Shown here one piece after another: positions 15,843-27,128 of a DNA stretch of 32,946 nt. Within the stretch, counting starts at the first letter, position 1. Each line of letters starts with the position of its first letter. Below the pieces are notes generated by a model. It saw only the letters and a program-made list of their open reading frames with translations. It searched no databases and was not told where the DNA came from. The stretch lies in assembly GCF_000737195.2 (NCBI RefSeq), contig NZ_JALM01000018.1, forward strand, positions 1 to 32,946. Reading direction: 5' to 3'. This stretch comes from Sciscionella sediminilitoris. GTDB taxonomy: Bacteria > Actinomycetota > Actinomycetes > Mycobacteriales > Pseudonocardiaceae. Position numbers and translations under genes: made by a program.

Positions 15843-18800
15843 TTATTCCTGGATGAGGGCCCGGAACTCGGCCGCGGGCAGCGGCCGGGAGAACAACCAG
15901 CCCTGATATTCGTCGACTCCCTCGGCGCGCAGGGTCTCGAACTGCTCCACCAGTTCGACACCCTCCGCGACGCAGCGGCGGCCCATCGCGTTCGCCAGAT
16001 CCACCACCGCGCGCACTACCGCGGTGTCCGAGGTGTCGTGGTTGACCCCGGCGACGAATTTCCGGTCCACCTTGATGATCTGCACCGGCAGATCCTTGAG
16101 CCGGGCCAGCGAGGAATATCCGGTGCCGAAGTCGTCCACGGCGAACTGCACCCCGTCCGCGACGAGTTCGCGCATCACCGCGATGCCCTCCGCGGGCAGG
16201 GTCACGAGCGAGGTCTCCACGAGCTCGAGCACCACCCGCGAGGGGTCGATCCCGGTCTCGGCGAGCACCGCGCGCACCGTCTCGTCGAATTCCTGGGTTC
16301 CGGGCAGCAGCGCGGAGAGGTTCACCGCGACCCGCACCGGGCGCCCGCTGTCCGGCCAGCGGCTCGCCTCGCCGAGCGCGCTGCGCAGCACCCAGTTGTC
16401 CAGCGCCCGCAACAGATCCGCCTCCGCGGCGACCGTCAGGAACTTGTCCGGGGACAGCATTCCGCGCTCCGGGTGGTCCCAGCGAACCAGTGCTTCGGCA
16501 CCGACGACGACCCCCTGGGTGTCCACAATGGACTGGAAATGCAGCATCAGCCCGGAATGCGGGTCCGCGCCCGCCAATGCCTGGCGCAGCTGGGATTCCA
16601 GTTGCAGTTTGCCGCCCATGGACTCGATCAGCGCGGCACCGGCGACCGAGAAACTGCCGCTGCCCCCGCGCTTGCTCTCGAACATGGCCGCGTCGGCGAA
16701 CCGCAACAGGTCCACCTCGCTGTCCAGGCCGTCGCTCGGCACAGCGGCCCCGATGGACACCGAGACCTGCACCTGCTGGCCGTGCACGACCGCGGGCTGC
16801 CCGAGCAGTTCGCTGATCCGCTCGGCGAGCCGGTCGAGCCCGCCGACCGCGCGCACATCCGAGCACACCACCACGAACTCGTCCCCGGAATGCCGCGCGG
16901 CGACGCAGTGCGGGGGCAGTTCGGTGCGCAGCCGCTCGGCGAGCGCGATGAGGACGTCGTCGCCGAAGTCGTGGCCGAGCGAATCGTTGATCCGCGCGAA
17001 ATTGTCCACATCGCAGAACAGCACGGCCAATTGCGCGGCGTGCCCGTTCGCCAGCAGCGCCCGCAGTTCGGCCTGCACCCCGGCGCGATTGAGCAGCCCG
17101 GTCAGCTCGTCCACCCCGCGCGGCTTCGCGTCCATGCCCTGCTCGCCGACGTCGGTGTACATCATCACCCAGAACGTGCGGCCGTCGTCCTGCACCGAGG
17201 CCGCGGTGCGCACCTCGCACTGCACCCCGGAACCGTCCGCCCTGCGCACCGTGTACCGGCGGGGCTGGCCGCTCGAGGCCTCCGCGTACTCGAAGAAGGA
17301 CTCGTAGGAGCAGGGCTGGTCGTCATCGTGGGCGAGCTCGGTGACCGCCATGCCGACCACCCGTTCGCGGGAGGTGCCGAGCAGCTCGCACAGCGCCTCG
17401 TTCACATCGGCGATCCGCGCCTGGTCGTCCACCAGCGCGATTCCCATCGGGCTGGCCGCGACCAGATCGGCGTAGCGCTGCCCGGACCGTTCCACCTTCG
17501 TCTCGGCCAGCCACTGCTCGGTGAGATCGTAGGCGGAACCGACCAGCCGCCGGTTCCCCTCGGCGTCGGTCTTGCGCTCGGCGAACACGTGGATCTTGTG
17601 CGGGTTCCCGTGCATATCGGTGAACCGGGCCTCGAACTCGGCGGACTTCCCGGTCCGCAGCACCGTCCGGCACTGCTGCCACACCCGCCTGCGGTCCTCC
17701 TCGTGCAGCCGCTCGAGAAGAGCCTCGGCGCCCGGCTGGTCGTCTGTCGCGAACCGCCACAGTTCCCGCAGCCGCGCGGACAGCCCCACGGTGCTCGCCC
17801 CGGCGTCCCAGGACCAGGTGCCGATCTCCAGTACCCGGTTGAGCCCGGCGAGCCGGGTCTCCCCTTCCTCGACGGCCTGCTCGAGTTCGCGCAGCCGGGT
17901 CAGGTCGTGCACGTTCCCGACCAGCCACTGCTCGCCGTTCTCGTCGGTGATGCGTTCCCCGTAGACGTAGACCCGCTTGTAGTGGTCCTCGCCGTCCCGG
18001 TAGCGCAGCTCCACCTCGCCGCTGCCCACCGGGCCGAGCACCCGGGAGATCGCCGCCTCGAGTTTGGCCTTGTCGTCGGCGTGGATCCGTTCGAGCGCCC
18101 GCTCGAAGGTGCCGACCCGCTCGGCATCCAGGCCGAACACCTCGTAGGCCTCCGCGCCGATCTCCAGTTCGGCGGAACCGACCCGCCAGGCCCAGCTGCC
18201 GATCCGGGCGGTCCGGCGCGCCTCGGCCAGCTGCACCCGGTCGTGCGCGACCTCCCGTTCCAGTTCGCGCAGCCGGGTCAGGTCGTGCACGGTGCCGATG
18301 ATCCGCCGGTAGGTGGCCTCCGGATTGCTGGCCACCTCGCCGTAGACGCGCAGCACCCGGATCGCGCCACCGGGCTGCACCACACGACACTCCACATCGG
18401 CGCGCAGCGGTCCGTCGGTATAGCTGAGCCTGCCGAGGCTGTTCGCCACCGCGAGCCGGTCGTGCCGGTGCACGACCTCGTTGAGCCGTTCCCTGGTGAT
18501 CGGGTTGCCGTCGTTCGCGATGCCCAGCAGCTCGCGCAGCGCGGGGCTGCACTCGACGGCTCCGGTCGCGCCGTCCCAGGACCAGGTCGCGACCCCGGTC
18601 ACCTTGCCCGCCCCGGAAAGCAGCGCCTCGTGCTCGGCGAGCTGGCGTTCCAGGACCCGCTGCTCGGTCACGTCGTGGGTGGTCCCGATGAACCGTCGGG
18701 CACCGCCCGGTCCGATGGTGACCTCGGCGTGCATCCGCAGCATCCGCCACTGCCCGTCCGGCAGCGCGGCGCGGAACTCCAGATCGGTGACCACGGACTG

Positions 18801-21800
18801 GTCCGGATCGGTCGCGTTCGCCATGTACAGCGCGATCCGGTCGCGGTCCTCGGGATGGATCACGTCGAGCACATCCCGGGTGCGCACCGGTCCCGGCCGG
18901 TCCGGGAAGAACAGCCCGCGGAAACCGACCGAGAACGTGATGAGCTCGGCGATCGGATCCCATTCCCAGGTGCCCAGGTCCATGACCCGGCCCGCGCCGG
19001 GAGCCCGCAGCTCGTCCGTGATCGCACGCTGGCGCAGTTCGCGCAGGCTCGTCACGTCGTAGACGGTGCCGACCATCCGCATCGGCCCGCCCATGTTGTC
19101 GGTGACGATGGTGAGGTAGTTGCGCAGAGTCCGTACCTCGTCGCCGAGCAGGATGCGGAACTCCGTCTCCGGGGCCACCACGCGGCCCTCCCGCACGCTC
19201 TGCTCGTACTGCGCGGCGACCGTCTCGCGGTCCTCGGGATGCAGGATCCGCAGCACCCGTTCGAGGGTGATCTCCTCCGCGCGGCCGAAACCGAACATCT
19301 CCCGCAGGGTGTCGCTCGGCTCGATACGGGCGGTGGTGGTGTGCAGTGTCCATGCCCCGATCCCGGGAGCGCGGTCCAGGGAGAACAGCACGTCGTCGTC
19401 GGCGAGCCTGCGCTCGAGGGCCCGCTGCCTGGTGATGTCCCTTGTCAGGCCGAACACGATCCTGCGGCCCTGGTGCTCGAACCAGTCGATGTGCACCGCG
19501 AGGATCAGTTCCTCGCCGTCCGGGGTGATCACCGGGAACTCGACATCGGTCTTCGGCGGCCGGTCCCCCTCGAGCTGTTCGACGAGGCGGAACAGGCCCT
19601 CCCGCTCGGCCTCGGGCACCCGCTCGCCGAGGAACTGGTCGATGTAGAGCACATCCCCGCCGAGTTTGAGCATCGCGCGCAGCTCCGGGGAGACCATGAT
19701 CTCGCGCTGCGTGGTGTCCCACTGGAAGGAACCGACATCGCCGAAACTGACCATGCTGCGCCAGCGCGCCTGATCCTCGCTGACCTTGCTCTCGAGCTTG
19801 CGCAGATTGGTCAGGTCCCGGCACACCCCGCGGATCACCCGGGTGCCGTCTTCGCGCGCGGTCGCGTGGATGCTCGACTCGATCGCCCGCTGCGCCTCAC
19901 CCGCACCGATCCGCAGTTCGATGTGCGTCGGCGTGGTCACCGAAGGATCGACCCAGCGCCGGATGGTGTTGTCCAGCACCTCCCGGTCGTCCTCGTCGAG
20001 CAGCGCGTAGAAATCGCTGATCGGCAGCGGCTCGCCCTCGGCGACCCCGGTGATCATGCTGATCAGGCCCCAGGTGTGGCAGACCTCGCTGCCCGGAACC
20101 CACTCCCAGACCCCGGCCTCGATGTGACTGGCCAGCCCGCGCAGCCGCTCCTGGTCCTGGGCGTGTTCCCGCTCCAGCTCGCGTACCTCGGTCACATCCC
20201 GCACGGTCGCCCTGGCCAGCGGGATCCGGCCGGGCCGTTCGAGCACGCTCACCCGCACCTCGAGGGTGCGGTACCGCTGCCCGTCCCAGACCCGCATCTC
20301 GGTGTGTTCCACGGTCGGAGTCCCCGGCTCCGGCCACCAGTCGAACTCCGCGGCGATGCGCGAACGATCCGCCGGATGCACCGCCTCGAGCAGATCGCGA
20401 ATGCCGGTGCGGCCCTGCTCGTCCGAGCCGAGCAGCTCGTGCAGGATCCCCCAGCAGGTGAAGCTGTCCGAACCGCCCTCGCGCTCCCAGAACCCGATCC
20501 GTGCGCTGGCGGTGAGCTCGTGCAGCCGTTCCCGATCCTGGGCGTGTTCGCGTTCGAGCGCGCGCACCTCGGTCACGTCCCGCACCGTGCCGCGCAGCAG
20601 CAGCACACCGTCGGCGCGCCTGCGTGCCTCGATGCGTGACTCGATGATGCGGTAGTCCCCGCCTTCCCGGACCCGCAGATCGAGCTGGCCGGTCGCGGGC
20701 GGTTCCCGGCCGCTCAGTTCCCCGATCAGCTCGGCGAGCGCGGCCCGGTCCTTGGGGTGCACGAGCGCGTAGTACACGTCGAGCGCGGCGACCCCGTTCT
20801 CGTCCGCCCCGGTGACCTCGCGGGCGAGCCCCCAGCAGCTGAAGCTCTCCGCGCCGGGAACCCATTCCCAGACCCCGATCCCCTCACGGCTGGTGATCTC
20901 ACGCAGTCGCTCCCGGTCGTCGGCGATCTCGCGCTCCAGTGCGCGCATCTTCGTCACGTCCCGGCAGGTCGCCCGGACGAACCGGGGACCGTCCGCGGGC
21001 TCGTTGAACTCCAGATGGGTCTCGATCACATAGGTCCGGCCGTCGAGCACGCTCCGGAAATCGAAGGGGCCCGGGATGCGCTGGCCCTCGCGGATCCGCT
21101 GGAGGATCTCCCACGCGGTGTCCCGCTCCCCATCGGGAATGAAACCGAGCAGGGTCGCCAGTGGCACCACGCCGCTGCCGTCGGCGGAATCGCTGGCGCG
21201 CTCGCGCAGAATCCCGTAGAGAACGCAGTGATCCTTGTCGATCTCCCATTCCCAGCCGCCGACCTCGGAGTAGCGGGCGATATCGCGCAACCGCTCCCGG
21301 TCGTCCCCGATGTGCTCGCGGTCCTGCCCGGAACCGGTGATGTCGCGTACCGTACCGACCAGTCTCGGCGGGCCGTTCTCGTCCACGAACCGGCCGATGA
21401 CCCGCAGCAGCCGCGTCGACCCGTCCTCGGCGATCGCCCGGAAGTCCAGTTCCTTGTCGTCGTTGCTGCCCTTGACCAGGCCGGCGCCGAATTTCCGTAC
21501 CCGTTCGGCGTCCTCGGGGTGGATCCGGCCCTGGGTCACGGTGATGTCCAGCGGCCCGGACGGCAGCCCGAACGCCTCGAAGACCCCGCCGGTGAGTTCC
21601 ACCAGCTCGCTGTCGAAGTTGACCGTCCAGGTACCGGTGTCCGATGCGCTGCCAAGGCCACCGGCGCGCGCCCGCTCGTCGGTGAGGTCGCGCTCCAGTT
21701 CCCGCAGCTCGGTCATGTCCTGCACGGTGCCGAACACCTGGTAACCGCCCTCGGCGGTCTGCCCGCCGAACTGGCTGTTCCAGCGCAGCCAGCGCACCGC

Positions 21801-23141
21801 ACCGTCCGGGCGCACCAGACGGCACTCCACCTCGGGCGCCAGCACCTCCAGGTCCTCATCCGTCCGGTCGACCACCTGGGCCACGGCTTCCCGGTCGTCC
21901 GGGTGGATCATGGCCCGCAGCACCGACCGGTCCAGTGCCTCGGTCGGTTCGAGCCCGAGCAGCACGCAGGCCTGCGCGGAAAGGTGCACCACATCGCCCC
22001 CGGTCACCCGCTGCCAGGTGCCGATCCCGGTGGACTGGCTCAGCCCGCGCAGCTGCATCCGCTGCTCGGCGACCTGGCGCTCGAGCGCGCGCAGCCGGCT
22101 CACGTCCTGCACGGTCCCCCCGATACCGACCACCTCGCCGGTGTCGTCGAGTTCCGGGTAGGTGTGCACGAGCATGCACCTGTCGCCCTCGATCGAGCGC
22201 AGTTCCATGCGGTGCGGACCGGGCAGTTCCCCGGCGACGATCGCGTCGAGCTGGCGCTGCGCGGCCGGACGGTCCTCCGGATGCACCGCGTCCAGCATGT
22301 GCGCGGCGTCCTTGTCCGCCGGTTCGAGTGCCTTCGCCGCGCGGCCGCTCGTGCTCAGGGCGCCGGTGCGCAGGTCGACGTGCCAGTGCCCGACCTCGGC
22401 GGCCTCCTGTGCGCGCCGCAGCAGCTCACTGTCCTGTTCGGGCTTGCCGTAGAAGTCGTCGATCTCGGAGACGTATCCGACCGTCACCCCTTCCTCGACC
22501 CGTTCGGCCACGCAGCACACCCGGGTGATGCCGCCGTCGAAGGCGAGGCAGCGGGCCACGAACAGCATCCGCTCGTGGGTACGCAGGTGCGCGCGCCAGG
22601 CATCGCGGGCGCGGGCCACGTCGTCCGGGTGCAGCAGCTGCACCAGCGCGTCGAGCCCGGTGGAGAGCATGCCCGGCATGAGCCCGAGTACCGGGTAACC
22701 ACTCGGCAGCCACTGGGTGGTGCGGGTGCCCGGCTCGTAGGTGAAGGCCGCGGTGTGCGAGATCCGCAGCAGCTCCAGATACCGCCGGAGCAGGGCGGCC
22801 CGGGCCGAGACCCGCTTGGACCGGTCGGTGAAGCAGACGTGGAACAGCTCGCCGCTCTCGGCGGGCAGCCGCGTGGCGCGCACCGGGATCCGGGCCCCGT
22901 CGGCGAGCTGGAGCAGCGGCGCGCCCCGATCGTCGGCGCTGAGCAGGTCCTCGAGGTGCTTGCCGCGAACCGTGTCCTCGTCCGCCTGGTAGAGATCGGT
23001 GAACGCCGCATTACAGCGCACGACCCGCCCATCGGCCGCGCAGGTGAGCGCGGCCTGTTCCGGCAGATCAACGGGCACGGAGACCCGAGTGGGAACATGC
23101 GCTCGCGTATCGGTCACCGTCACCTCGCTCTCGGCGCGCAC
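15843..23141 (-). CDS. Giant PAS-array GGDEF-EAL c-di-GMP signalling protein
   Basis: This 2432-residue protein has no obvious signal peptide or membrane helix and is probably cytosolic. I count about 16 PAS-type modules of roughly 125 residues each, most opening with a GxWxW-like motif and closing with a GTVxDVT PAC-like strand. A charged linker helix (as in LRELEREVAHDRVQLAEARR) follows most of them. A diguanylate cyclase domain lies at about 2005-2165, with SGDEF in place of GGDEF at about 2085. An EAL phosphodiesterase domain occupies about 2180-2430, with AEALVRW, NLS, ELVET, DDFGTGYSS, IKVD, AEGVE and YQGW all present. Both enzyme halves look potentially active. The GTG at 23141 is the longest start; GTGs at 23123 and 23117 are equally possible. 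No partner gene adjoins it. Confidence 0.93.
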   Translation of the reverse strand: MRAESEVTVTDTRAHVPTRVSVPVDLPEQAALTCAADGRVVRCNAAFTDLYQADEDTVRGKHLEDLLSADDRGAPLLQLADGARIPVRATRLPAESGELFHVCFTDRSKRVSARAALLRRYLELLRISHTAAFTYEPGTRTTQWLPSGYPVLGLMPGMLSTGLDALVQLLHPDDVARARDAWRAHLRTHERMLFVARCLAFDGGITRVCCVAERVEEGVTVGYVSEIDDFYGKPEQDSELLRRAQEAAEVGHWHVDLRTGALSTSGRAAKALEPADKDAAHMLDAVHPEDRPAAQRQLDAIVAGELPGPHRMELRSIEGDRCMLVHTYPELDDTGEVVGIGGTVQDVSRLRALERQVAEQRMQLRGLSQSTGIGTWQRVTGGDVVHLSAQACVLLGLEPTEALDRSVLRAMIHPDDREAVAQVVDRTDEDLEVLAPEVECRLVRPDGAVRWLRWNSQFGGQTAEGGYQVFGTVQDMTELRELERDLTDERARAGGLGSASDTGTWTVNFDSELVELTGGVFEAFGLPSGPLDITVTQGRIHPEDAERVRKFGAGLVKGSNDDKELDFRAIAEDGSTRLLRVIGRFVDENGPPRLVGTVRDITGSGQDREHIGDDRERLRDIARYSEVGGWEWEIDKDHCVLYGILRERASDSADGSGVVPLATLLGFIPDGERDTAWEILQRIREGQRIPGPFDFRSVLDGRTYVIETHLEFNEPADGPRFVRATCRDVTKMRALEREIADDRERLREITSREGIGVWEWVPGAESFSCWGLAREVTGADENGVAALDVYYALVHPKDRAALAELIGELSGREPPATGQLDLRVREGGDYRIIESRIEARRRADGVLLLRGTVRDVTEVRALEREHAQDRERLHELTASARIGFWEREGGSDSFTCWGILHELLGSDEQGRTGIRDLLEAVHPADRSRIAAEFDWWPEPGTPTVEHTEMRVWDGQRYRTLEVRVSVLERPGRIPLARATVRDVTEVRELEREHAQDQERLRGLASHIEAGVWEWVPGSEVCHTWGLISMITGVAEGEPLPISDFYALLDEDDREVLDNTIRRWVDPSVTTPTHIELRIGAGEAQRAIESSIHATAREDGTRVIRGVCRDLTNLRKLESKVSEDQARWRSMVSFGDVGSFQWDTTQREIMVSPELRAMLKLGGDVLYIDQFLGERVPEAEREGLFRLVEQLEGDRPPKTDVEFPVITPDGEELILAVHIDWFEHQGRRIVFGLTRDITRQRALERRLADDDVLFSLDRAPGIGAWTLHTTTARIEPSDTLREMFGFGRAEEITLERVLRILHPEDRETVAAQYEQSVREGRVVAPETEFRILLGDEVRTLRNYLTIVTDNMGGPMRMVGTVYDVTSLRELRQRAITDELRAPGAGRVMDLGTWEWDPIAELITFSVGFRGLFFPDRPGPVRTRDVLDVIHPEDRDRIALYMANATDPDQSVVTDLEFRAALPDGQWRMLRMHAEVTIGPGGARRFIGTTHDVTEQRVLERQLAEHEALLSGAGKVTGVATWSWDGATGAVECSPALRELLGIANDGNPITRERLNEVVHRHDRLAVANSLGRLSYTDGPLRADVECRVVQPGGAIRVLRVYGEVASNPEATYRRIIGTVHDLTRLRELEREVAHDRVQLAEARRTARIGSWAWRVGSAELEIGAEAYEVFGLDAERVGTFERALERIHADDKAKLEAAISRVLGPVGSGEVELRYRDGEDHYKRVYVYGERITDENGEQWLVGNVHDLTRLRELEQAVEEGETRLAGLNRVLEIGTWSWDAGASTVGLSARLRELWRFATDDQPGAEALLERLHEEDRRRVWQQCRTVLRTGKSAEFEARFTDMHGNPHKIHVFAERKTDAEGNRRLVGSAYDLTEQWLAETKVERSGQRYADLVAASPMGIALVDDQARIADVNEALCELLGTSRERVVGMAVTELAHDDDQPCSYESFFEYAEASSGQPRRYTVRRADGSGVQCEVRTAASVQDDGRTFWVMMYTDVGEQGMDAKPRGVDELTGLLNRAGVQAELRALLANGHAAQLAVLFCDVDNFARINDSLGHDFGDDVLIALAERLRTELPPHCVAARHSGDEFVVVCSDVRAVGGLDRLAERISELLGQPAVVHGQQVQVSVSIGAAVPSDGLDSEVDLLRFADAAMFESKRGGSGSFSVAGAALIESMGGKLQLESQLRQALAGADPHSGLMLHFQSIVDTQGVVVGAEALVRWDHPERGMLSPDKFLTVAAEADLLRALDNWVLRSALGEASRWPDSGRPVRVAVNLSALLPGTQEFDETVRAVLAETGIDPSRVVLELVETSLVTLPAEGIAVMRELVADGVQFAVDDFGTGYSSLARLKDLPVQIIKVDRKFVAGVNHDTSDTAVVRAVVDLANAMGRRCVAEGVELVEQFETLRAEGVDEYQGWLFSRPLPAAEFRALIQE

Positions 23142-23313
23142 ACCTACGCACGTCGTCAGTCGATTAGAGCAGTTTGCCCCGCTCAGGGCTCCGATCGGGG
23201 GACAATACGTTAACTATGTCTCACTCGACTCGGTGACACCGTAGCGTCTTCATCGACGCCGCGCAGCTCTAATCGTGGGTCTCGATATGCATCTTGCGCG
23301 CACCGAGAGCTTA

Positions 23314-23325
23314 GTGACCGGTCAC
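23314..23325. promoter_or_regulatory. 12-bp perfect palindrome GTGACCGGTCAC
   Basis: This palindrome overlaps the malic enzyme stop codon and lies about 170 bases upstream of the giant PAS protein gene. It could be an operator for that gene or chance. The rest of the 180-base gap (23142-23321) shows no clear promoter, though the minus strand has AT-rich steps around 23205-23216. Confidence 0.2.
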
Positions 23326-24515
23326 CGCTGGTGTGGGATCGCCCCATCCTCCTCGGCTGCCTCCGCGACCGCGCGCGCCACCTCGACCGACACCCGCGGG
23401 TCGAGCGCACTCGGCACGATCCGGTCGGCGGCCAGGTCCTCCTCGGCGATGGCCGCGATGGCCTTCGCCGCGGCCAGGTTCATGCCGTCGGTGATCCGCC
23501 GCGCGCCGGCGTCCAGCGCACCGCGGAAAATCCCCGGGAAGGCGAGCACATTGTTGATCTGGTTCGGGAAATCGCTTCGCCCGGTCGCGACCACCGAGGC
23601 ATAGCGCCCGGCGATCTCCGGGTGCAGCTCCGGGTTCGGGTTCGACAGGGCGAACACGATCGGATCGGTGCCCATCCGGGCCAGGCAGCGCTCGTCGATG
23701 GTGCTCCCGGAAAGACCGAGGAACACGTCGGCGCCGTCCAGGGCCTCCTCGAGACCGCCGGTGAGCCCCCGCGGATTGGTCTCGGCCGCCAGCTTGGCCT
23801 TGACCTCGGTGAGCCCGTCCCGCCCGGGGTGCAGCACGCCCTTGGAGTCGAGCACCACGACCTCGGCGACCCCGGCCGCGGCGAGGATCCGCGCACAGGC
23901 GACCCCCGCGGCACCCGCCCCGTGGATGACCACGCGCAGGTCCCCGATGCGCTTGCCGACCACACCGGCCGCCCCGCGCAGCGCGGCGAGCGTGACCACG
24001 GCCGTGCCGTGCTGGTCATCGTGCATGACCGGGCAGTCGAGCGCCTCCACGAGCCTGCGCTCGAGCTCGAAGCAGCGCGGCGCGGAGATGTCCTCCAGGT
24101 TCACCGCGCCGAACGAGGGGCGCAGCCGCACCAGCGTCTCGACGATCTGGTCCACATCGTTGGTGTCGAGCACCAGCGGGATCGAGTCGAGCCCGCCGAA
24201 GGTCTTGAACAGGGCCGACTTGCCCTCCATGACCGGAAGCGAGGCCGATGCGCCGATGTCACCGAGCCCGAGGACCGCGGAACCGTCGCTGACCACGGCG
24301 ACTACCCGGGAAGCCCACGTGTAGCGCTGCGCGAGCTCGGGCTGCTCGGCGATCGCGGTGCACACCTTGGCGACACCGGGGGTGTAGGCGATCGAGAGCG
24401 CGCGGGCGTCCGCGAGCGGGGCTGTTACCGAAACGCCGAGCTTGCCGCCCTCGTGCGCGGCGAAGATCTCGGAGTCGTCGGGCTGAGCCTTGGCGTGTTC
24501 TTCCATCGTGGTCAT
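23322..24515 (-). CDS. NAD(P)-dependent malic enzyme
   Basis: This 397-residue enzyme oxidatively decarboxylates malate to pyruvate. The N-terminal domain has catalytic Tyr44 in SIAYTPGVAK and Lys99 in MEGKSALFK. Metal and substrate residues lie in NLEDISAPRCFELE and HDDQHGTA. The Rossmann fold shows IHGAGAAGVACARIL, and SNPNPELHPE and GRSDFPNQINNVLAFPG are family signatures. This is the short bacterial form without a phosphotransacetylase domain. I chose ATG 24515 because GGGAGGG lies a few bases upstream; a second ATG at 24506 is possible. NAD versus NADP preference is not clear by eye. Confidence 0.94.
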   Translation of the reverse strand: MTTMEEHAKAQPDDSEIFAAHEGGKLGVSVTAPLADARALSIAYTPGVAKVCTAIAEQPELAQRYTWASRVVAVVSDGSAVLGLGDIGASASLPVMEGKSALFKTFGGLDSIPLVLDTNDVDQIVETLVRLRPSFGAVNLEDISAPRCFELERRLVEALDCPVMHDDQHGTAVVTLAALRGAAGVVGKRIGDLRVVIHGAGAAGVACARILAAAGVAEVVVLDSKGVLHPGRDGLTEVKAKLAAETNPRGLTGGLEEALDGADVFLGLSGSTIDERCLARMGTDPIVFALSNPNPELHPEIAGRYASVVATGRSDFPNQINNVLAFPGIFRGALDAGARRITDGMNLAAAKAIAAIAEEDLAADRIVPSALDPRVSVEVARAVAEAAEEDGAIPHQR

Positions 24516-24799
24516 AGCGTCCCTCCCAGGGGAGCGAAATTCCTTCCGGCGCGCGCGGTGGCGGGAAATTACGCCGACAGTGGCGCCGAACAGCGGTTTC
24601 CGGGCGGATTCCCCTCGCGCCCGATCGGCGCGTGACCCGTCTCCGGCCGGCCGTGGGCACCGGTCGGGCACCACGACCATGGACGCATGGATCGCATCAG
24701 TGTGCCACCTCACGGCCGCGCTGTCTCGCTCCGGGGGTGCACGTCACACTTCGTAGCCGCTCGCCCCGCACCGGACCGGCCCCATTACGCTCTCCGATC
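24516..24799. other. Intergenic region between malic enzyme and rmlC
   Basis: This 284-base divergent region holds the GGGAGGG ribosome site of the malic enzyme at its left end and TACGCT (24786-24791) before rmlC at its right end. No conserved riboswitch, tRNA or credible ORF was seen in between. Confidence 0.6.
24786..24791 (+). promoter_or_regulatory. -10 element (TACGCT) for leaderless rmlC mRNA
   Basis: TACGCT is followed by eight bases and then the GTG start of rmlC at 24800. No ribosome-binding sequence lies between them, which supports leaderless translation. Confidence 0.4.
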
Positions 24800-25396
24800 G
24801 TGGCACGTCAGCTGAGCATCCCCGAAGCGTACGAGTTCACCCCGAAGGTCTTCCCGGACCAGCGGGGCGCGTTCACCTGCCCCTACATCGCCGCCGAGTT
24901 CGCCGAGGTGACCGGGTACGAGCTCACCCTCGCCCAGGTCAACCACAGCCGCTCGGCGCGCGGGGTGATCCGCGGGGTGCACTTCGCACAGTTGCCACCG
25001 AGCCAGGCGAAGTTCGTCTACTGCTCGCGCGGTTCCGGACTGGATGTGGTGGTCGACATCCGGCTCGGCTCCCCCACCTTCGGCCAGCACGACGCAGCGC
25101 TCATCGACGCGGAGCGGTGCAATGCCGTGTTCGTCCCCGAGGGTCTCGGGCACGCCTTCTTCGCGCTCGAGGAGGACACGGTGCTGACCTACCTCTGCTC
25201 CACCGGCTACGCGCCCGAGCGCGAGCACGGCATCGATCCGCTCGACCCCGCGCTCGGGCTGCCCTGGCCCTCGGACATTCCGATGATCCGCTCGGCCAAG
25301 GACGTCGAGGCGCCGAGCCTGGAACAGGTCCGCGAGCGGGGATTGCTCCCGGACTACCAGGCCTGCCTCGACTTCTACTCCTCGCTACGCGGCTGA
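24800..25396 (+). CDS. rmlC: dTDP-4-dehydrorhamnose 3,5-epimerase
   Basis: This 198-residue cupin-fold epimerase makes dTDP-4-keto-L-rhamnose, the third step to dTDP-rhamnose. Visible motifs are QLSIPEAYEFTPK at the start, VIRGVHFAQLPPSQAKFVYC with catalytic His61 and Lys71, DVVVDIRLGSPTFG, and YLCSTGYAPEREHGIDPLDP. These closely resemble M. tuberculosis RmlC. GTG 24800 is chosen because homologues begin here and a -10 lies eight bases upstream. No other rhamnose gene adjoins it, so it is an isolated pathway gene. In actinobacteria with arabinogalactan the product feeds the cell-wall linker; a role in a secondary-metabolite sugar is the alternative. It ends one base from the convergent cholesterol oxidase gene. 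Confidence 0.92.
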   Translation: MARQLSIPEAYEFTPKVFPDQRGAFTCPYIAAEFAEVTGYELTLAQVNHSRSARGVIRGVHFAQLPPSQAKFVYCSRGSGLDVVVDIRLGSPTFGQHDAALIDAERCNAVFVPEGLGHAFFALEEDTVLTYLCSTGYAPEREHGIDPLDPALGLPWPSDIPMIRSAKDVEAPSLEQVRERGLLPDYQACLDFYSSLRG

Positions 25397-25397
25397 A

Positions 25398-27068
<1,671 letters not shown>

Positions 27069-27128
27069 CTAAATGCAGCAACCTGGCCACCCGTTCGATG
27101 CAGCGCGCACTACCGGGACGTGGCGCGG

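Noticed and set aside
16038-23213. Very long open frames (1533 and 818 codons) on the plus strand opposite the giant PAS gene
   Set aside because: They have His/Gly/Pro/Arg/Leu-rich low-information translations typical of antisense frames of high-GC genes. The minus-strand frame has clear PAS, GGDEF and EAL motifs.
23331-24635. Long plus-strand open frame opposite the malic enzyme
   Set aside because: Shadow frame; the minus strand encodes a complete malic enzyme.
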